Assembly (NCBI GenBank): GCA_905250115.1
Contig: CAJNOI010000060.1
Location: forward strand, 372,001-436,000
Direction of reading: 5' to 3'
Length of the DNA: 64,000 nt
Source of the DNA: Adineta steineri
Lineage: Eukaryota; Rotifera; Eurotatoria; Adinetida; Adinetidae
Made by a program: the position numbers and the translations under genes. Below are positions 13,460 through 24,745 of this stretch, one piece after another. The notes under the pieces are model-generated. The model was not told where the DNA came from. It saw only the letters and a program-made list of their open reading frames with translations, and made no database searches. How positions within the stretch are numbered: the stretch's first letter is position 1; each line of letters begins with the position of its first letter.

Positions 13460-14084
13460 ATTATAAATCTACAATCAATACAATATTCAATTGAAAAAGG
13501 ATCATTTGACGTATATCTAAAAACAAAGAAGTAAGAGATGGTGTTAGTCGATTAGATGAAGAAACACAAATTTTATTTATAAGATTTTCTATGTGTAAAA
13601 AATAAATTCGACATGAATAGAAGCTTCTATTGCGTATTTCTAAGTAGAAATTTTATTTGACCCAATCTGAAAATCACGAAAGGAATGCCTCTAATAATAT
13701 TATAAGATTTCTGATTTTAATTAAACTTTGTATTTCTTCGTTTTTGTTAATTATCTAAAATTGAGATAAACATATTTTATTTTGATTAAACCATATTGAT
13801 TTTCGTATATATATATTTAATCAATTATTTATTACGGAGTCTTTCGACGAAAAAAATAAAAATATTTTGATGGTAACAAAATTTTCTTTTTTCTTTATCT
13901 ACAAATACATATGATTTAATGCATATACAATGATTTTCTCTTCTCTCTAATTATCTTCAAACACTAAACAAAAAGCTATATACGCTTTAATAAACACAAA
14001 AACTGACATATATATATTCACATACACATACACACACACGCACATACACATTTATATAGATATATATATGTATATATTTACATC
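13460..14084. other. Intergenic with CA/TA simple repeats
   Basis: Short non-coding stretch. Its right part (about 13980-14080) is a mixed CA/TA dinucleotide tract. The rest shows nothing recognisable. Confidence 0.55.
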
Positions 14085-15383
14085 TTAGTCTATCTGATAC
14101 AGTAATTCATAACCTTTTATCGGTTGTACTTCATATAGCACAAGTGAATCAAGAAAAAATTCTGGTATAACATAATAAATTTTGTTTTTTAAATCATTAT
14201 ATTTTGTAACAACCATTTTATCATCATCATCACAAAGTACAATTATTGTTGTATTATTATCATCTAATTCTTCTCGATTATGTTCTTGTAAAAGAATAGC
14301 ACCAGATAATTGTACAAGTTTTTCAAGTTCTTGTCGTGTAAACATTCCTTGTTGACAACCAATTGAACATTCAACAGCAATAGCATAGGAATAGGATTTA
14401 AATATGGGTTCATGTATTAAACGTGAACGATTCATACCATTATGTTGTGATGATAATGATGCATCGCCAAGAATTTCATAAGATTCTTCATTTAATAGAG
14501 TTTGTTTAGTGAGACATTCTTCAATCCATTGATAACCAATAACATATTGATGATAAGCAACAGCAAAAAAAACTTTTTTTGTTAAACAACATATACGTTG
14601 TTCAACTTCACTTGCAATTAAATGTGTTGTTGTTTCATCAACTTGATTGGATAATTGAGCAGAAAAACGAGTACAAAATAATTCTACTTGAGACTAAAAA
14701 AACAAACAAATATTGATGAAATTTGAAAATATTCAAAAATAGAATTTACCAATTGTTGACGACTCAGTGATGAACAAACAAGTACAAGTTTACGAGATGA
14801 TTTTTGAGATTTAGAAGGACTGGTATTTGAGGTCTAGAAAAAAAGATAAACAAATGTGTATACTAATTAAATTTTACCGATGATTTTCTTGCAGGAATTA
14901 TTTCAGAATCTGAGATATTTGCATCCGAGTTTTGTATATCAGTATCAGAAACCTAGGAAAAACAAGCATTTCATTTACCATTTGCAAATCAATTGATTTA
15001 CCTTTGTTGATCCATTTAGTGAATCTAGAATAATAAGAAAATGAAATGAATTTCTTTTTTAAAAAAACATTATTTTACTTACGATTTGATTTAATACGTC
15101 TTGAACGAGTTGATATAGATGTTTTCTTTTGAATTTGACTAGATTTTGTTTCTTTATTTGATTTGATTTTATCTTCAGTTTTAAATTTTTTATTTTTAGG
15201 TTTCGCTTTATTTTCTTGTTGTTCACGATAATGTCTAAGACATACACCTTGAGATTTTTGATCACGTTGAAAACATTTTTCTATTTGACATAATTGTTGC
15301 CAACGACAACCATCCCACATTACACGTTTACCACCAGCTGTCCAACGTACATAACCTTTTGCATAACTAGTTGGAGAGGACAT
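14085..15383 (-). CDS. BRCA1-like tandem-BRCT protein with N-terminal Cys/His motif
   Basis: Probable nuclear phosphopeptide-binding protein. The C-terminal half is a BRCT pair close in layout to BRCA1. BRCT1 runs from KLVLVCSSLSRQQLSQVE to YQWIEECLTKQTLLNE, and BRCT2 ends in FFLDSLVLYEVQP. The Ser of LVCSSL and the Lys of LTKKVFF fall where BRCA1 S1655 and K1702 bind phosphoserine. The BRCA1 R1699 position appears to be Leu. The first exon holds YVRWTAGGKR and a possible zinc site (C-x4-C-x10-C-x2-H, ending GVCLRHY), then a Lys-rich linker. No RING domain is visible, so this is not a standard BRCA1 or BARD1. Small exons between the two parts join in phase. A role in DNA-damage response is inferred from the BRCT pair only. 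Confidence 0.8.
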
Positions 15384-16874
15384 ATCTACAAAATAAATAA
15401 ATGAATTAGATTTAATCTGAACAATATTTTGTTGAAATCATTCCAATAGAACTTTATTTTTAATATGCATATATAATAACCGTTGAGAATGCAATGTAAT
15501 TTTTATTATAATCTAGAAAAAATAAATAATTTAATGGTTAATTATTCGTTATTTCTTTCATATGTTATTTTTCTAGGAGAAAAAAAAACGGGTATTTTTA
15601 TACGAGAAATGACTCAGACTGTTGTCGTTTTATCTAGATATTGGATAATAGAAATGTAAAGATAAAAATTAAGAAATTAAACATTTATAAATGAGACAAA
15701 AAACGTTGATGAGTATTAAAAAAGGGTATTTAATATAAATCTCAACTACATTTTCATTTCTCATGATCAAGAGTTACAACTATTCAAAAATTGAATATTG
15801 TGCATTAGAATCATTTTTGATTTGGAACGAAGAAAATCAATTACAACTATTATTTACTAAATAATATGCTATGGTTGATATTCAAAAACTATAACCGATC
15901 TCCTTGACATAAATACGTGTATATTTCTGTTCAACTAAATAATTAAAACAATTATTTTAGAAAAATAAACATTTACTAAATCTTACTTTCATATTTTTAA
16001 CCACGTTAAATTGATTCAATAGAAATTATTCTAACGTACATAATGTATTTTTATCATTTAAGTAATTATGATAAATAATCATATTAGTATAAAATGATTT
16101 GACTGAACGTTTAATTGACGAGTAGCGTTAGTGGATGTTGAATTAACGAATGAGATGGCATTGGTGTATGAGTTTGATCATATGAGAAATAATAATTTGA
16201 TAATAAATAATTTATTAAAAGAAATAATGTATAGTTTTAATCGAATAGATCAATTATTTGTAAGATAAAATACATTCCATGATTAATGAACTGACAATGA
16301 AATAATATTTCTGAATTAGGAAATAAAAAAACAGTCATAAATGTTAATTAATATTTATTTTGATTGATGTAAAAATAGAATGGCCAAATGGTAAATAATT
16401 TCTGGAATGTTTCTCATCAAAATTTGTATATTATTACTGCTAAGAATAGGTGAATGATCGAAGAATATCTGTCATTTTCTTAAAATTCAAAATAAAATTT
16501 TTGTTTTGCTTTATATTTTAAGATAAAATATTACCTAAGGCAAATAGTTCAAGATGGACGGAGTATATTCATTCAAATTTAAAGAATGTTTAATCGATGC
16601 CAAATCGAAACAAAGGTCTTTGTCTCATATTGATTATCCTAAATATAATATAAAATAAAGAAAAGTGTCATTGAAAATATATATTTTGTTATTAAAAATG
16701 ACTATTGTCATCAATTATCTTGATTAAATGTTAATAAGTATATATTTACTTTCGACTAACTAAAATAGATGTCGCTAGTAAAAAAATGGTTGATGGAGGT
16801 AATGTCAAGCAACATAATAGATAGATTTGTTTAATAAACGAAAGCTTATTATTAAAAAAAATAAAATCCAATAA
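15384..16874. other. Divergent intergenic region
   Basis: About 1.5 kb between two divergently transcribed starts, the BRCT gene to the left and ARMC9 to the right, so both promoters must lie here. It is AT-rich and shows no coding pattern, repeats or RNA gene. Confidence 0.55.
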
Positions 16875-19847
16875 ATGTCTCAATCAATTGATTTTCGTAT
16901 CAATGATTTTGTTATTGAATATCTTGATTATAAAGGTTTTAATGATACAGTTGGAATATTCCTAAGAGAAAGAAAAATTCGTCAAGAACCCATACATGAA
17001 ATATCAAATGACAAACAAATACAAGATAAAGATCAAACTATTAAAGTATTATAAAATCAAAATTGATGAGAAATTGAAAAAAAATAATTTTTCTTTTCAG
17101 AATGATATGTTAAAATATTTAGATGATGGAAATCGAGTGGAATTTTTTCGTCTTTGGTCTGAACATATACCTGCAAATATAATTAATAGTGATCCATCAT
17201 TAAGATCATTGGAATTTTTAATTTATGCTCATTTTGCAATTTATTATTTACGTCCAAATATTACAATTAAAGTATGATGCTCTTTTTATATTGAGAGATT
17301 TAATAAATAATTATTTAGAATGAACAAGCAGCAAGAGAAAATATGCAAATATTTAAAACGTATATGGAATCAATTAAAGGACAAGCGATATCACAAACAA
17401 GTGATTTATTACCTTTATTTGCTTTACCATTTGTTGCATCACCTGATAAACATGCGTCGTTTCAGGAATTATTTTCGGTACTATTGAAAATATTTTTTTT
17501 GATGAAGAAAAAAAGAATCTTTTATTTTATTTATTAGCATGAATGGCCAGCACAATTACGTAAGAAAGTATCGAATTTTTTCGATTGGATTTTTTCTAAT
17601 CGACCATTACCACGACTCGTGGAACTATTACAAAATGGTGAACGTGCATCTCATGTATTAACTCAATTAAATAATGAAAATGAAGATTTGAAACATCGAA
17701 ATAAAGAAACTAATAAGCAAATCAAAAATTTAAGTACAGATTATTGCAGTTTAATAAGTAAATATAAATTTAGGAAAAATAAGATATTAAATTTATTTGA
17801 ATAGGTATAACAATGGAATTAGTTGAAACATTACAACAAGCTATTGTTGGAAAAACAATTACAAATGAGTATATTGATAACGTTTGTTCACGACTTGGTT
17901 TAGCAAGATTACGTGAATCAATGTCGAATGTAATGGAATCAGCTCGTCTTGGGTAAATACAACTGATTCTTTGTTTTTTTCTTTATCTTAGCTTTTTGTT
18001 CGTTTAGAATCGATGATCCATTTACAGAAAAATTTGATTATGCTAAAATAAAACGTGATGTTGTTCATATATCAACGAGTCCACGACAGAAAGCACTTTT
18101 ACTTCAAGCATTACGTTGGAAATTAACAAAAGCTAAAACAGATTTTAAACGTGAAAAAATGCTTGAATGTTATATTAATTGTGATTTATTGGGTTGTCAA
18201 ACTGATACTGAACAACAAACAAAAATTATAAAAGAATTATCAACACCAGCCGATACGGAAACGAATTATGTTAAAGAAGAATGGGCACGTTTAATTAATA
18301 CGATTGCATCATTAAGAAAAGGCCGAAATTATTTGGCACCAAATGAAGCATTGATTATTTGTATGCAAAAAGCAGCGATTGCAGAAAAATCCGACACATC
18401 AACAAAGCAACATCTTTTAGCAGCATTACAAAAACTTAGTCTCAGGTGAGAAACTATTGTAATCTACTTAAATTTATATTATAATTCCAAATATTTAGAC
18501 GATCTGTTCAAACTGTAATGATCAATCAAAATATGATCAAATGGCTTGTACCATTATTAAATAAAACTGATAATCTATCTGATTATACTTTAGGTAGAAT
18601 ATAATTATTATTTATATATCTTTTCTTATTTAATAAATATTTCAGAATATGGTGTGGCTTTATTAATGAATATATGTTTACGAACAGATGGTCGTAAGAA
18701 ATGTGCTGAAATTGCTGATCAAGCCATAACTGTTCTTTCAACTCTATTAGCTCATCCTAATCATGAAGTATATTTTTATTCATATAAAAAGAATTATTTT
18801 TTTTACATATTTATATTCAGACTCGACCATATGTGAATTCATCATTATATTCAATTTTAACACATAAATCAATTCGTGATAAAGCTATTGAATTAGTCAG
18901 TAAATTGATTGTTATTTTTCTATATTTTACTTTGTTTTGTTCATAGAATCTTGATAATCGTCTTCGAACTCTTATTCGAACTGAAACAAGCAATTCTGAA
19001 ACAAAAGGTCAATTAGAATTTTTACTTAATCTTCTATGTAAAGGTGGTGATCAAATTGTTGAACAAGCATCTGATGATGAACAAGATAATGATGATGTAA
19101 ACTATATTACTTCAAATAAAATATAATTATTTGTTTTTATAGGAAGATCAAGATGTTATGGAAGCTGATTTAGATCTTGCTGATAAATTACAAGCAGTCA
19201 ATCAAGAATTAAGTGGAGATGATTTAATTCTAGTTAAATATTCATCACAAACAACAACAAATGTTCATAAATCTTATAACAATAATTTATATGCATCATC
19301 AACACATGATTTTAAAAGTAAAACTCCGATTGATCCTGTTCTTCATCGACCAACAACACCTGGTCAATTACGTCAATCAATTGTTGCACATACAGTTGAT
19401 TCACTTGCTACTAGTCTTGTTGTTGGAGATATATTTCATAGTCAAAGTAATGGATTCGAACAATTAAATGGTAATCATACAATGTTTGCTGCATCAACAT
19501 CGATTCCAGTAAAAAAATCTTTATCAGCAAGTGTTAGTTCAATCGCAACAAATAATAGTATAAAATTTTCTAAAACTTTATCATCAATTACAAGACCAAA
19601 ATCAACAAATCGTATGTCATCAACTGATCAACAAAAACAAGTAACACCTGTTCTTGCATTTGCTACAAATGATGAATTTGATCGATCAACACCACCGATA
19701 ATATCACAAAAAATAACACCACCCATGAAATTTTCTTTTAGTGAACCACCAAGATCAAATTCAAGTGCATCTATACGTTCATCAACATCATCAATACTTG
19801 AATTAAGTAATGGTAATACAAATAATCAAAAAACAAAAAAAACTTAG
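16875..19847 (+). CDS. ARMC9: LisH domain-containing protein ARMC9
   Basis: Homologue of ARMC9, a ciliary basal-body protein (Joubert syndrome gene in humans). The first exon carries the LisH motif (residues about 7-32, DFRINDFVIEYLDYKGFNDT). Then come WSEHIPANI, the ENMQIFKTYMES helix and WPAQLRKKV. The armadillo-like region includes KRDVVHISTSPRQKALLLQA, RSVQTVMINQNMIKWLVPLL and EYGVALLMNICLRTDG, which match the family core. About ten short introns (45-80 bp) interrupt it. The last exon encodes a Ser/Thr/Asn-rich disordered tail of over 200 residues that is less conserved. The start at 16875 directly precedes the LisH motif. The gene converges with the S1/P1 nuclease gene, with 308 bp between the stops. 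Confidence 0.88.
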
Positions 19848-20155
19848 ATTTTCATGTCGGATGTTCTCTTTTTTTTATATCTATTATTTTATTGTTGTTG
19901 TTGTTTTCTTGTTGTATAAACACACATCTATTTCATATTATTTCTTTTCTAAAAAGAAGAAAAACAAAAACCATTTTGTCGAGCATATTAGTTCATTTTC
20001 TTTATATTTATTCACGTTGTTCTGTGTGCAACTTTAATTGTTTCTTTTATGTGCTGAGCTTTTTGTTTATATATAGACAATTATATTGTACTAGAATGAA
20101 AAAAAAACATAAAAGAAGATTTTTTAACGAAAATATATTATTCTTGTCAATAAAG
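19848..20155. other. Convergent 3' intergenic spacer
   Basis: 308 bp between two convergent stop codons. It is T-rich on the plus strand and probably contains both 3' UTRs. No gene is seen. Confidence 0.6.
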
Positions 20156-21214
20156 TTAGCTCTTTACAACATGGTAATTATCAGATGTTTCACCGAATGA
20201 TTGTCGGCGAAATGTACGACGAATTAGATAACATATAAAACAAATGAGTACCAATAAAACTTCCAAAAATAGAACTATAGCGATTAATACTGTTCCTGGA
20301 CATGATTTGTCATTATGTTTTCGTAATTCAACGATTTTATTGATGACAGCTGCAAGTCTAACACCACTTTGAAGAAGTCGTTCTTCAACAATACCTATTC
20401 GTGTATTATAATAGATTTGGCCTAATTGAAATTGTTGTGATACACTAAATGGTTTGTCTTGTTCATCACGATAAACAAATGCACAATTTAACGCTACATC
20501 TTCATTAATCCATGCTGTTGAACAAGCTAAATATTTTGATTCATCACTTGATGGACATTTTGACCATTGAGAAATATTTTTCATATATGTTGTATGCATT
20601 ATATCAAGAAGATAATTATAATATTTGTTTGAATCACTTTGAAAATCGAGTGAAATACGACGTTCGATCATTAGTGTATCCCATATAGAATGTAAATTAG
20701 TTGTATTATCAAAGAAACGACCTTTAATTAAATTTCCTCCTTTATCACTAGAAAAACCTGCATGAAGTGGTTGATGAATATCACCAATAAAATGTACTAA
20801 AAATTTCAATGCTTCTTGACGTTGAATACTATCTTGTTTAGTATTAGCTAATCTTTCTGTATAATTTTGAATAGATCCATCAACACAACGTTGTTCATTT
20901 GTCCAATCACAATCACGATTACGATCATAATTACAAATCCAATCGGGTGTATTGACAAAATGTAATTTTAGTGACCATTGCCAATTAAGATAATCAACTG
21001 GATTTGTATCTGGATATAGAATTGTATCTGGCCATGAAGCAAGCATACTTAAATCACCATTTGTATACCATGGTAAATGATCTTGAACAAATTTTTTTGA
21101 ATTACTAGTTAACATACTTTGAGCAATTTTAGCAACAAGTGAATGTCCAGTTGGACCCCAACTATTCACTATTGAAACATATAGGGAACTTAGTATAAAC
21201 AGTGCAAACAACAT
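20156..21214 (-). CDS. Membrane-anchored S1/P1-type zinc nuclease
   Basis: Secretory-pathway single-strand nuclease/3'-nucleotidase of the S1/P1 family, 352 residues, with no intron. The signal peptide MLFALFILSSLYVSIVNS would be cut just before Trp19, the N-terminal zinc ligand of this family. All nine zinc ligands can be placed: W19, H24, D63, H85, H141, D145, H151, H175 and D179. Apart from one insertion before H85, their spacing equals that of nuclease P1. Motifs include HFIGDIHQPLHAG and NLHSIWD. Residues about 311-333 form a C-terminal membrane helix followed by a basic cytoplasmic tail, so the catalytic domain should face outside or the lumen. The frame stays open upstream to 21349, but the ATG at 21214 best fits the signal peptide. 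The family is common in plants, fungi, protists and bacteria and rare in animals, so gain by transfer is plausible. Confidence 0.92.
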   Translation of the reverse strand: MLFALFILSSLYVSIVNSWGPTGHSLVAKIAQSMLTSNSKKFVQDHLPWYTNGDLSMLASWPDTILYPDTNPVDYLNWQWSLKLHFVNTPDWICNYDRNRDCDWTNEQRCVDGSIQNYTERLANTKQDSIQRQEALKFLVHFIGDIHQPLHAGFSSDKGGNLIKGRFFDNTTNLHSIWDTLMIERRISLDFQSDSNKYYNYLLDIMHTTYMKNISQWSKCPSSDESKYLACSTAWINEDVALNCAFVYRDEQDKPFSVSQQFQLGQIYYNTRIGIVEERLLQSGVRLAAVINKIVELRKHNDKSCPGTVLIAIVLFLEVLLVLICFICYLIRRTFRRQSFGETSDNYHVVKS

Positions 21215-21886
21215 TTGCAGGTAGAACTCGAGTAGATGACAAGTGAAAAATAATATAATTTTAACTCGCAGTTTTAGATAGGTGAGATAAGATTCAAAAA
21301 AAAAAGAAAACACAAAAACATACGTCATTATCTTATGTGTACCACACAAAAATACTCTTGTATTCTAAATAAAATTTAATTATATGCAATATACATGCAT
21401 TGATCGAATAATTTTTATAGTTACAATTATCTCTTTATCAGAGATGTATTAATATGCGTTAACAATTTCGATTTTTTTTTGTACTTATATATTTATGACC
21501 GTGAAATAGAAACTATCAGATCAAATTATTTAAGATAGTCAAATAATAGAACTACCGCTATTAACTCATTTTTCTGTTACTTAGAATCTAGACATTTAAG
21601 TGGCAAAAAAAGAGACAATATATGAACATGTTAGAAAGATAGTTTTTTGAATGAAAATAACTCATAGACTACTACTAAATTAGTTTTACGAACAGAAAAA
21701 GGCTTTTATTCATGGTTTGACTGAAAGCTTTCATGAGCCTGTGTAATTCTAACTCGTTTTAATTTCTTAGGGGAAAAACTATAATAAAAGTCATCTGTTT
21801 GCTCATTTGTTATCATAATAAAAGCGCGTCGTTCTGTCATTGACTTATGTAATATGATAACTGATTAAAATCCAGACACTGAGAGC

Positions 21887-21926
21887 GGGTGTCCTCTGTC
21901 TTAATCTCAATGTTCACACCCTCAAG
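21887..21926. repeat. Telomere-like foldback mini-element
   Basis: Starts GGGTGTC and ends CACACCCTCAAGAG, so the two ends can pair. It is one of a family with the same ends in this island. Confidence 0.5.
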
Positions 21927-22114
21927 AGACCACTTTATATAATAAGCGATTATAGTATAAGCTTACATGGAAGATAACAGTTAAGAAAATTTCTCCACGA
22001 AAATGAAAAAAATAATCAATAATAGCTAAAGATCATACACAATATATTCAAGTTCATTTTCTTTTCAGCGCAGAGTTATTTTTGATCTAATAATGATAAT
22101 GCTTGTTACTTCTG

Positions 22115-22337
22115 TTAACCCTCAAATGTTTTTTATGGGTCCGACAAGACCCACAAAGCATTTTTTACTCTTAAAACCTTTAATCAGGAACGTTTTCATT
22201 TATCAGGACTCATACCATCGCATTTATGCCTCATGAAGATTATGATACAAATCTCAATTCGTCCACGACCAGCTTAAAACAAACAAAATTTTAAGTTCTC
22301 ATTATGTAGTAAAATGAGAATACTATGCTAGGGTTAA
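22115..22337. mobile_element. piggyBac-like MITE
   Basis: The element is bounded by TTAA at 22115-22118 and 22334-22337, the target site of piggyBac transposons. Its ends read CCCTCAAATG and, on the other strand, CCCTAGCATA, matching the CCCT-type piggyBac terminus. A subterminal palindrome (TGGGTC...GACCCA, 22136-22152) is also typical. The 215-bp interior has no open frame, so it would need a transposase encoded elsewhere. Confidence 0.62.
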
Positions 22338-22358
22338 TAATAATTTTGATTTGTAGAA

Positions 22359-22460
22359 GGGTGCAGATGTGGCTATGGCTGTAGACTGATCTTTAATTTA
22401 CCAACATTCACACCCACTCACCCATAACCTCAACCAAATCCTCACCTACATCCACACCCT
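22359..22460. repeat. Telomere-like foldback mini-element
   Basis: G-rich left part (GGGTGCAGATGTGGCTATGG) and C-rich right part ending CATCCACACCCT. The arms are partly complementary. Same layout as the other members of the island family. Confidence 0.5.
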
Positions 22461-22637
22461 ATTTATCCATAGAATGGGTGAGAGCGTTTCCCATTCCCCG
22501 TCCCCAGAGAACGGAATGGATTACAAATTGCATTTTCTAGGATTTTCTAAACACAACAACGCAGTTGCCATACACTTATTGAATAAATCAAGCAAAAGCG
22601 TCATGCGTTCCCCGTTCAGGGAGCGAGAACAGAAAAC

Positions 22638-22806
22638 TCACAACCCAACTTCGACCACACTCTCACCTACACCCACCCACTCACATCCTCCAACATCCAC
22701 ACCCACACCCTCAAGATGAGGATATCCTCACATACACCCCTATTCACAACCACACTCTCACTCACACCTCCACTCTCACCCTCACCCACATTCAACCCCC
22801 AAGATG
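22638..22806. repeat. Degenerate telomere-like C-rich tract
   Basis: Two adjoining tracts of ACACCC/ACACTC-type units, the first ending CACACCCTCAAGATG and the second ending AACCCCCAAGATG. The shared CAAGATG end suggests two copies of one element rather than random simple sequence. Confidence 0.55.
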
Positions 22807-22989
22807 TGATAAAAAGAAAAACGAAAGCTATGTCTTTATTGAAACATTTTCGGCGAAAAGTATTTTGTTGATAGACATTTCGTCGAAGAGAGATAATTAC
22901 TTTGTTCTTTCTTGTTTTATTGCTATTATGAGATCTTTAGGCGGTTCTTGAGAGTGTTGGTGTAAGTCTGAACCTGGTATGAGATGACA

Positions 22990-23123
22990 ACAACACCCAC
23001 ACCCACACCCACACTCACACCCACACTCACACTCACACTCACACCCACACCCACACTCACACTCACACTCACACCCACACCCACACTCACACCCATACCC
23101 ACACTCACACCCGCGCCCGGACT
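22990..23123. repeat. Interstitial telomere-like repeat array
   Basis: About 20 units of CACACC and CACACT, which on the other strand read TGTGGG/TGTGAG-type hexamers. TGTGGG is the hexamer reported for bdelloid telomeres. The array is mixed rather than pure, so it is probably an old or gene-conversion-altered interstitial array. Proteins predicted from it on either strand are artefacts. Confidence 0.75.
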
Positions 23124-23190
23124 CTACTTTCACAACAATGAAGTGGCTTTGCAGCGCAATATTCAATGTGGCAGATACTCACCTACACGA

Positions 23191-23217
23191 CTCAAACCTT
23201 GAGAATCAAGGTTTGAG
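23191..23217. repeat. Perfect 12-bp-arm palindrome
   Basis: CTCAAACCTTGA, spacer GAA, then the exact reverse complement. It lies 70 bp right of the telomere-like array and could form a hairpin. Function unknown. Confidence 0.7.
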
Positions 23218-23744
23218 AAAGAGAACACACTATAGTGTTGCTACGCCAGAAAGCATGCAAAGCAAATATTGTACTTAGATTAAAAATACTTTCTTATCAG
23301 ACTAAGACGCTGTTAAAAAAAAGGAGAATATATATAAAATACGCTTGGCATACAGTTGCGATTATTTTATACAACATAAGAGTTTTAACAAGCAACAATA
23401 GCATCAACTAGTACTGTGAGTAATATACTAAAAAATAATGTATTTTACAAAACAAAAAATATCTTGAGGTTGATAAACTCTTCGAACCTTTCTTTGGTTT
23501 TGCAAACAGAAGGTTTCGTTGGAAACCACTGCTATATTCCTGAAAAAAAAGAGTGTTGTACCAAACCTTTCCAAAGAAATGAAAACAAAATTCTTTAAGG
23601 AGATTTCCATAGCGAATTTTTTGACTCAAATTAGAAAGAGATTTTGAGCTTGCTGATTCGTATCGAGTCTTTTTATCATTAAACTAATAAAAAAACAAGA
23701 CAAGCTTCAAAAGTATTAAAACAGTTTACATTATAAAAAAGAAA

Positions 23745-24197
23745 GGTATATTACTGAACTCATCACAAAGGTTTCGTAAGTGTCTAAAAGCTTACACAGA
23801 CGTCAACATGCTTGGAAGAATAGTTTTCAAAATCTTCGAAATTTAAAAAGGATGTGAACGCGAGTGCCGCTCCGAACCACCTCCTATATGGTCTTTTTTA
23901 AGTTCCATACAGCGAAAAAAGGTTTCGTCAGAAGATTCGAAACTTTATTCGTACCACATCTATTGGTTTTGTGTAAGACCATAGTGCTGAATCTTAATGT
24001 TTCATATTTTCTGACAAAACCTTTTTTCGTGTACGAAAACTAAAAAAAGGTTTTGTAGGTGACAGTTCGAAGCGTGTGCCCGCACTGAAATCCTTTTTAG
24101 GTTGAAAGATTTTAAAAAACCATTTTTTCAGCCATGTTGATACATTTGTAAGCTTTTAGACACCTACGAAAATTTGCGACGGGTTCGGTAATATACC
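23745..24197. repeat. Large imperfect inverted repeat (189-bp arms)
   Basis: The left arm 23745-23933 and right arm 24009-24197 are reverse complements with scattered mismatches and equal length, around a 75-bp loop. Landmarks shared by both arms are GGTATATTAC at the outer end, GTGTCTAAAAGCTTAC, AAAAAGGAT and GAAAAAAGGTTT..GTCAGAA at the inner end. No open frame spans it. It could be a foldback transposon or MITE, or a hairpin-RNA source if transcribed. No clear target-site duplication was seen. Confidence 0.75.
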
Positions 24198-24745
24198 GTA
24201 TACTTTTATTTTGCATACAATTGTCTATTACATTTTAATCTGAATTTAGAGGAAAAAAGAGACTTTATTTCGAACGGTAATCAGGGAACTAAGGACTAAG
24301 GAATAAATGACGAAGAGGACTAATGGGCTAAGAACTAGAGTCTTTAGTCATTCTGAAGGTACTTCGACGGGTGATGAGGACAACAGCTGATTGTGAACGA
24401 TTCTATTAGCTTCAAATATAATATCCCACACATATGAAACGTAGTGTGTCTTTCTGTGTCCATGATAAAAGGTGTTTCTTTGCTAGTCCTCATAGTACTG
24501 CCTCTGTTTATTTAAGAGCGTCCTTTTTTTTCAAAATTCAATTTGAAACATAAAAGACCATAGACTCTGTTGTTACAGTATAATCCTCATATTGCAGCCG
24601 CATCTATATCTCATTTACATATGAGAACTTCGGGTAAGAGCGTTGCAAATTGACTTACACACACACCCACAAAAATCGTTACATAGTTCTGTTGTAATCA
24701 ATCAGATTTATTTTTGTAAATTCATTGAGCTATTGCAATAGAATT

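Larger units (their letters stand above)
21215..24745. other. Repeat-rich left part of the accessory island
   Basis: 3.5 kb without a convincing gene. It contains several telomere-like tracts, a piggyBac-like MITE, a 12-bp-arm palindrome and a 189-bp-arm inverted repeat (each listed separately). Open frames within the tracts at 22474-23202 are low-complexity translations of the repeat. GC is visibly higher than in the core regions. Confidence 0.7.

Noticed and set aside
21215..21349. Upstream in-frame extension of the S1/P1 nuclease
   Set aside because: It would place 45 extra residues before a good signal peptide that is cut directly at the zinc-binding Trp. It is more likely 5' UTR.
22990..23123. 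CRISPR array
   Set aside because: Units are contiguous hexamer-like repeats without unique spacers, in a eukaryotic genome.
22474..23202. Thr/Pro- or Cys/Gly-rich open frames on both strands
   Set aside because: They are translations of the telomere-like repeats in different frames, with no non-repetitive domain.
23408..23629. Overlapping 60-73 residue frames on both strands
   Set aside because: No protein family is recognisable, and they lie in repeat-rich DNA next to the large inverted repeat.
24725..24745. Kinase gene start at 24725
   Set aside because: The codon is TTG. The first in-frame ATG is at 24746, still before the RRM.
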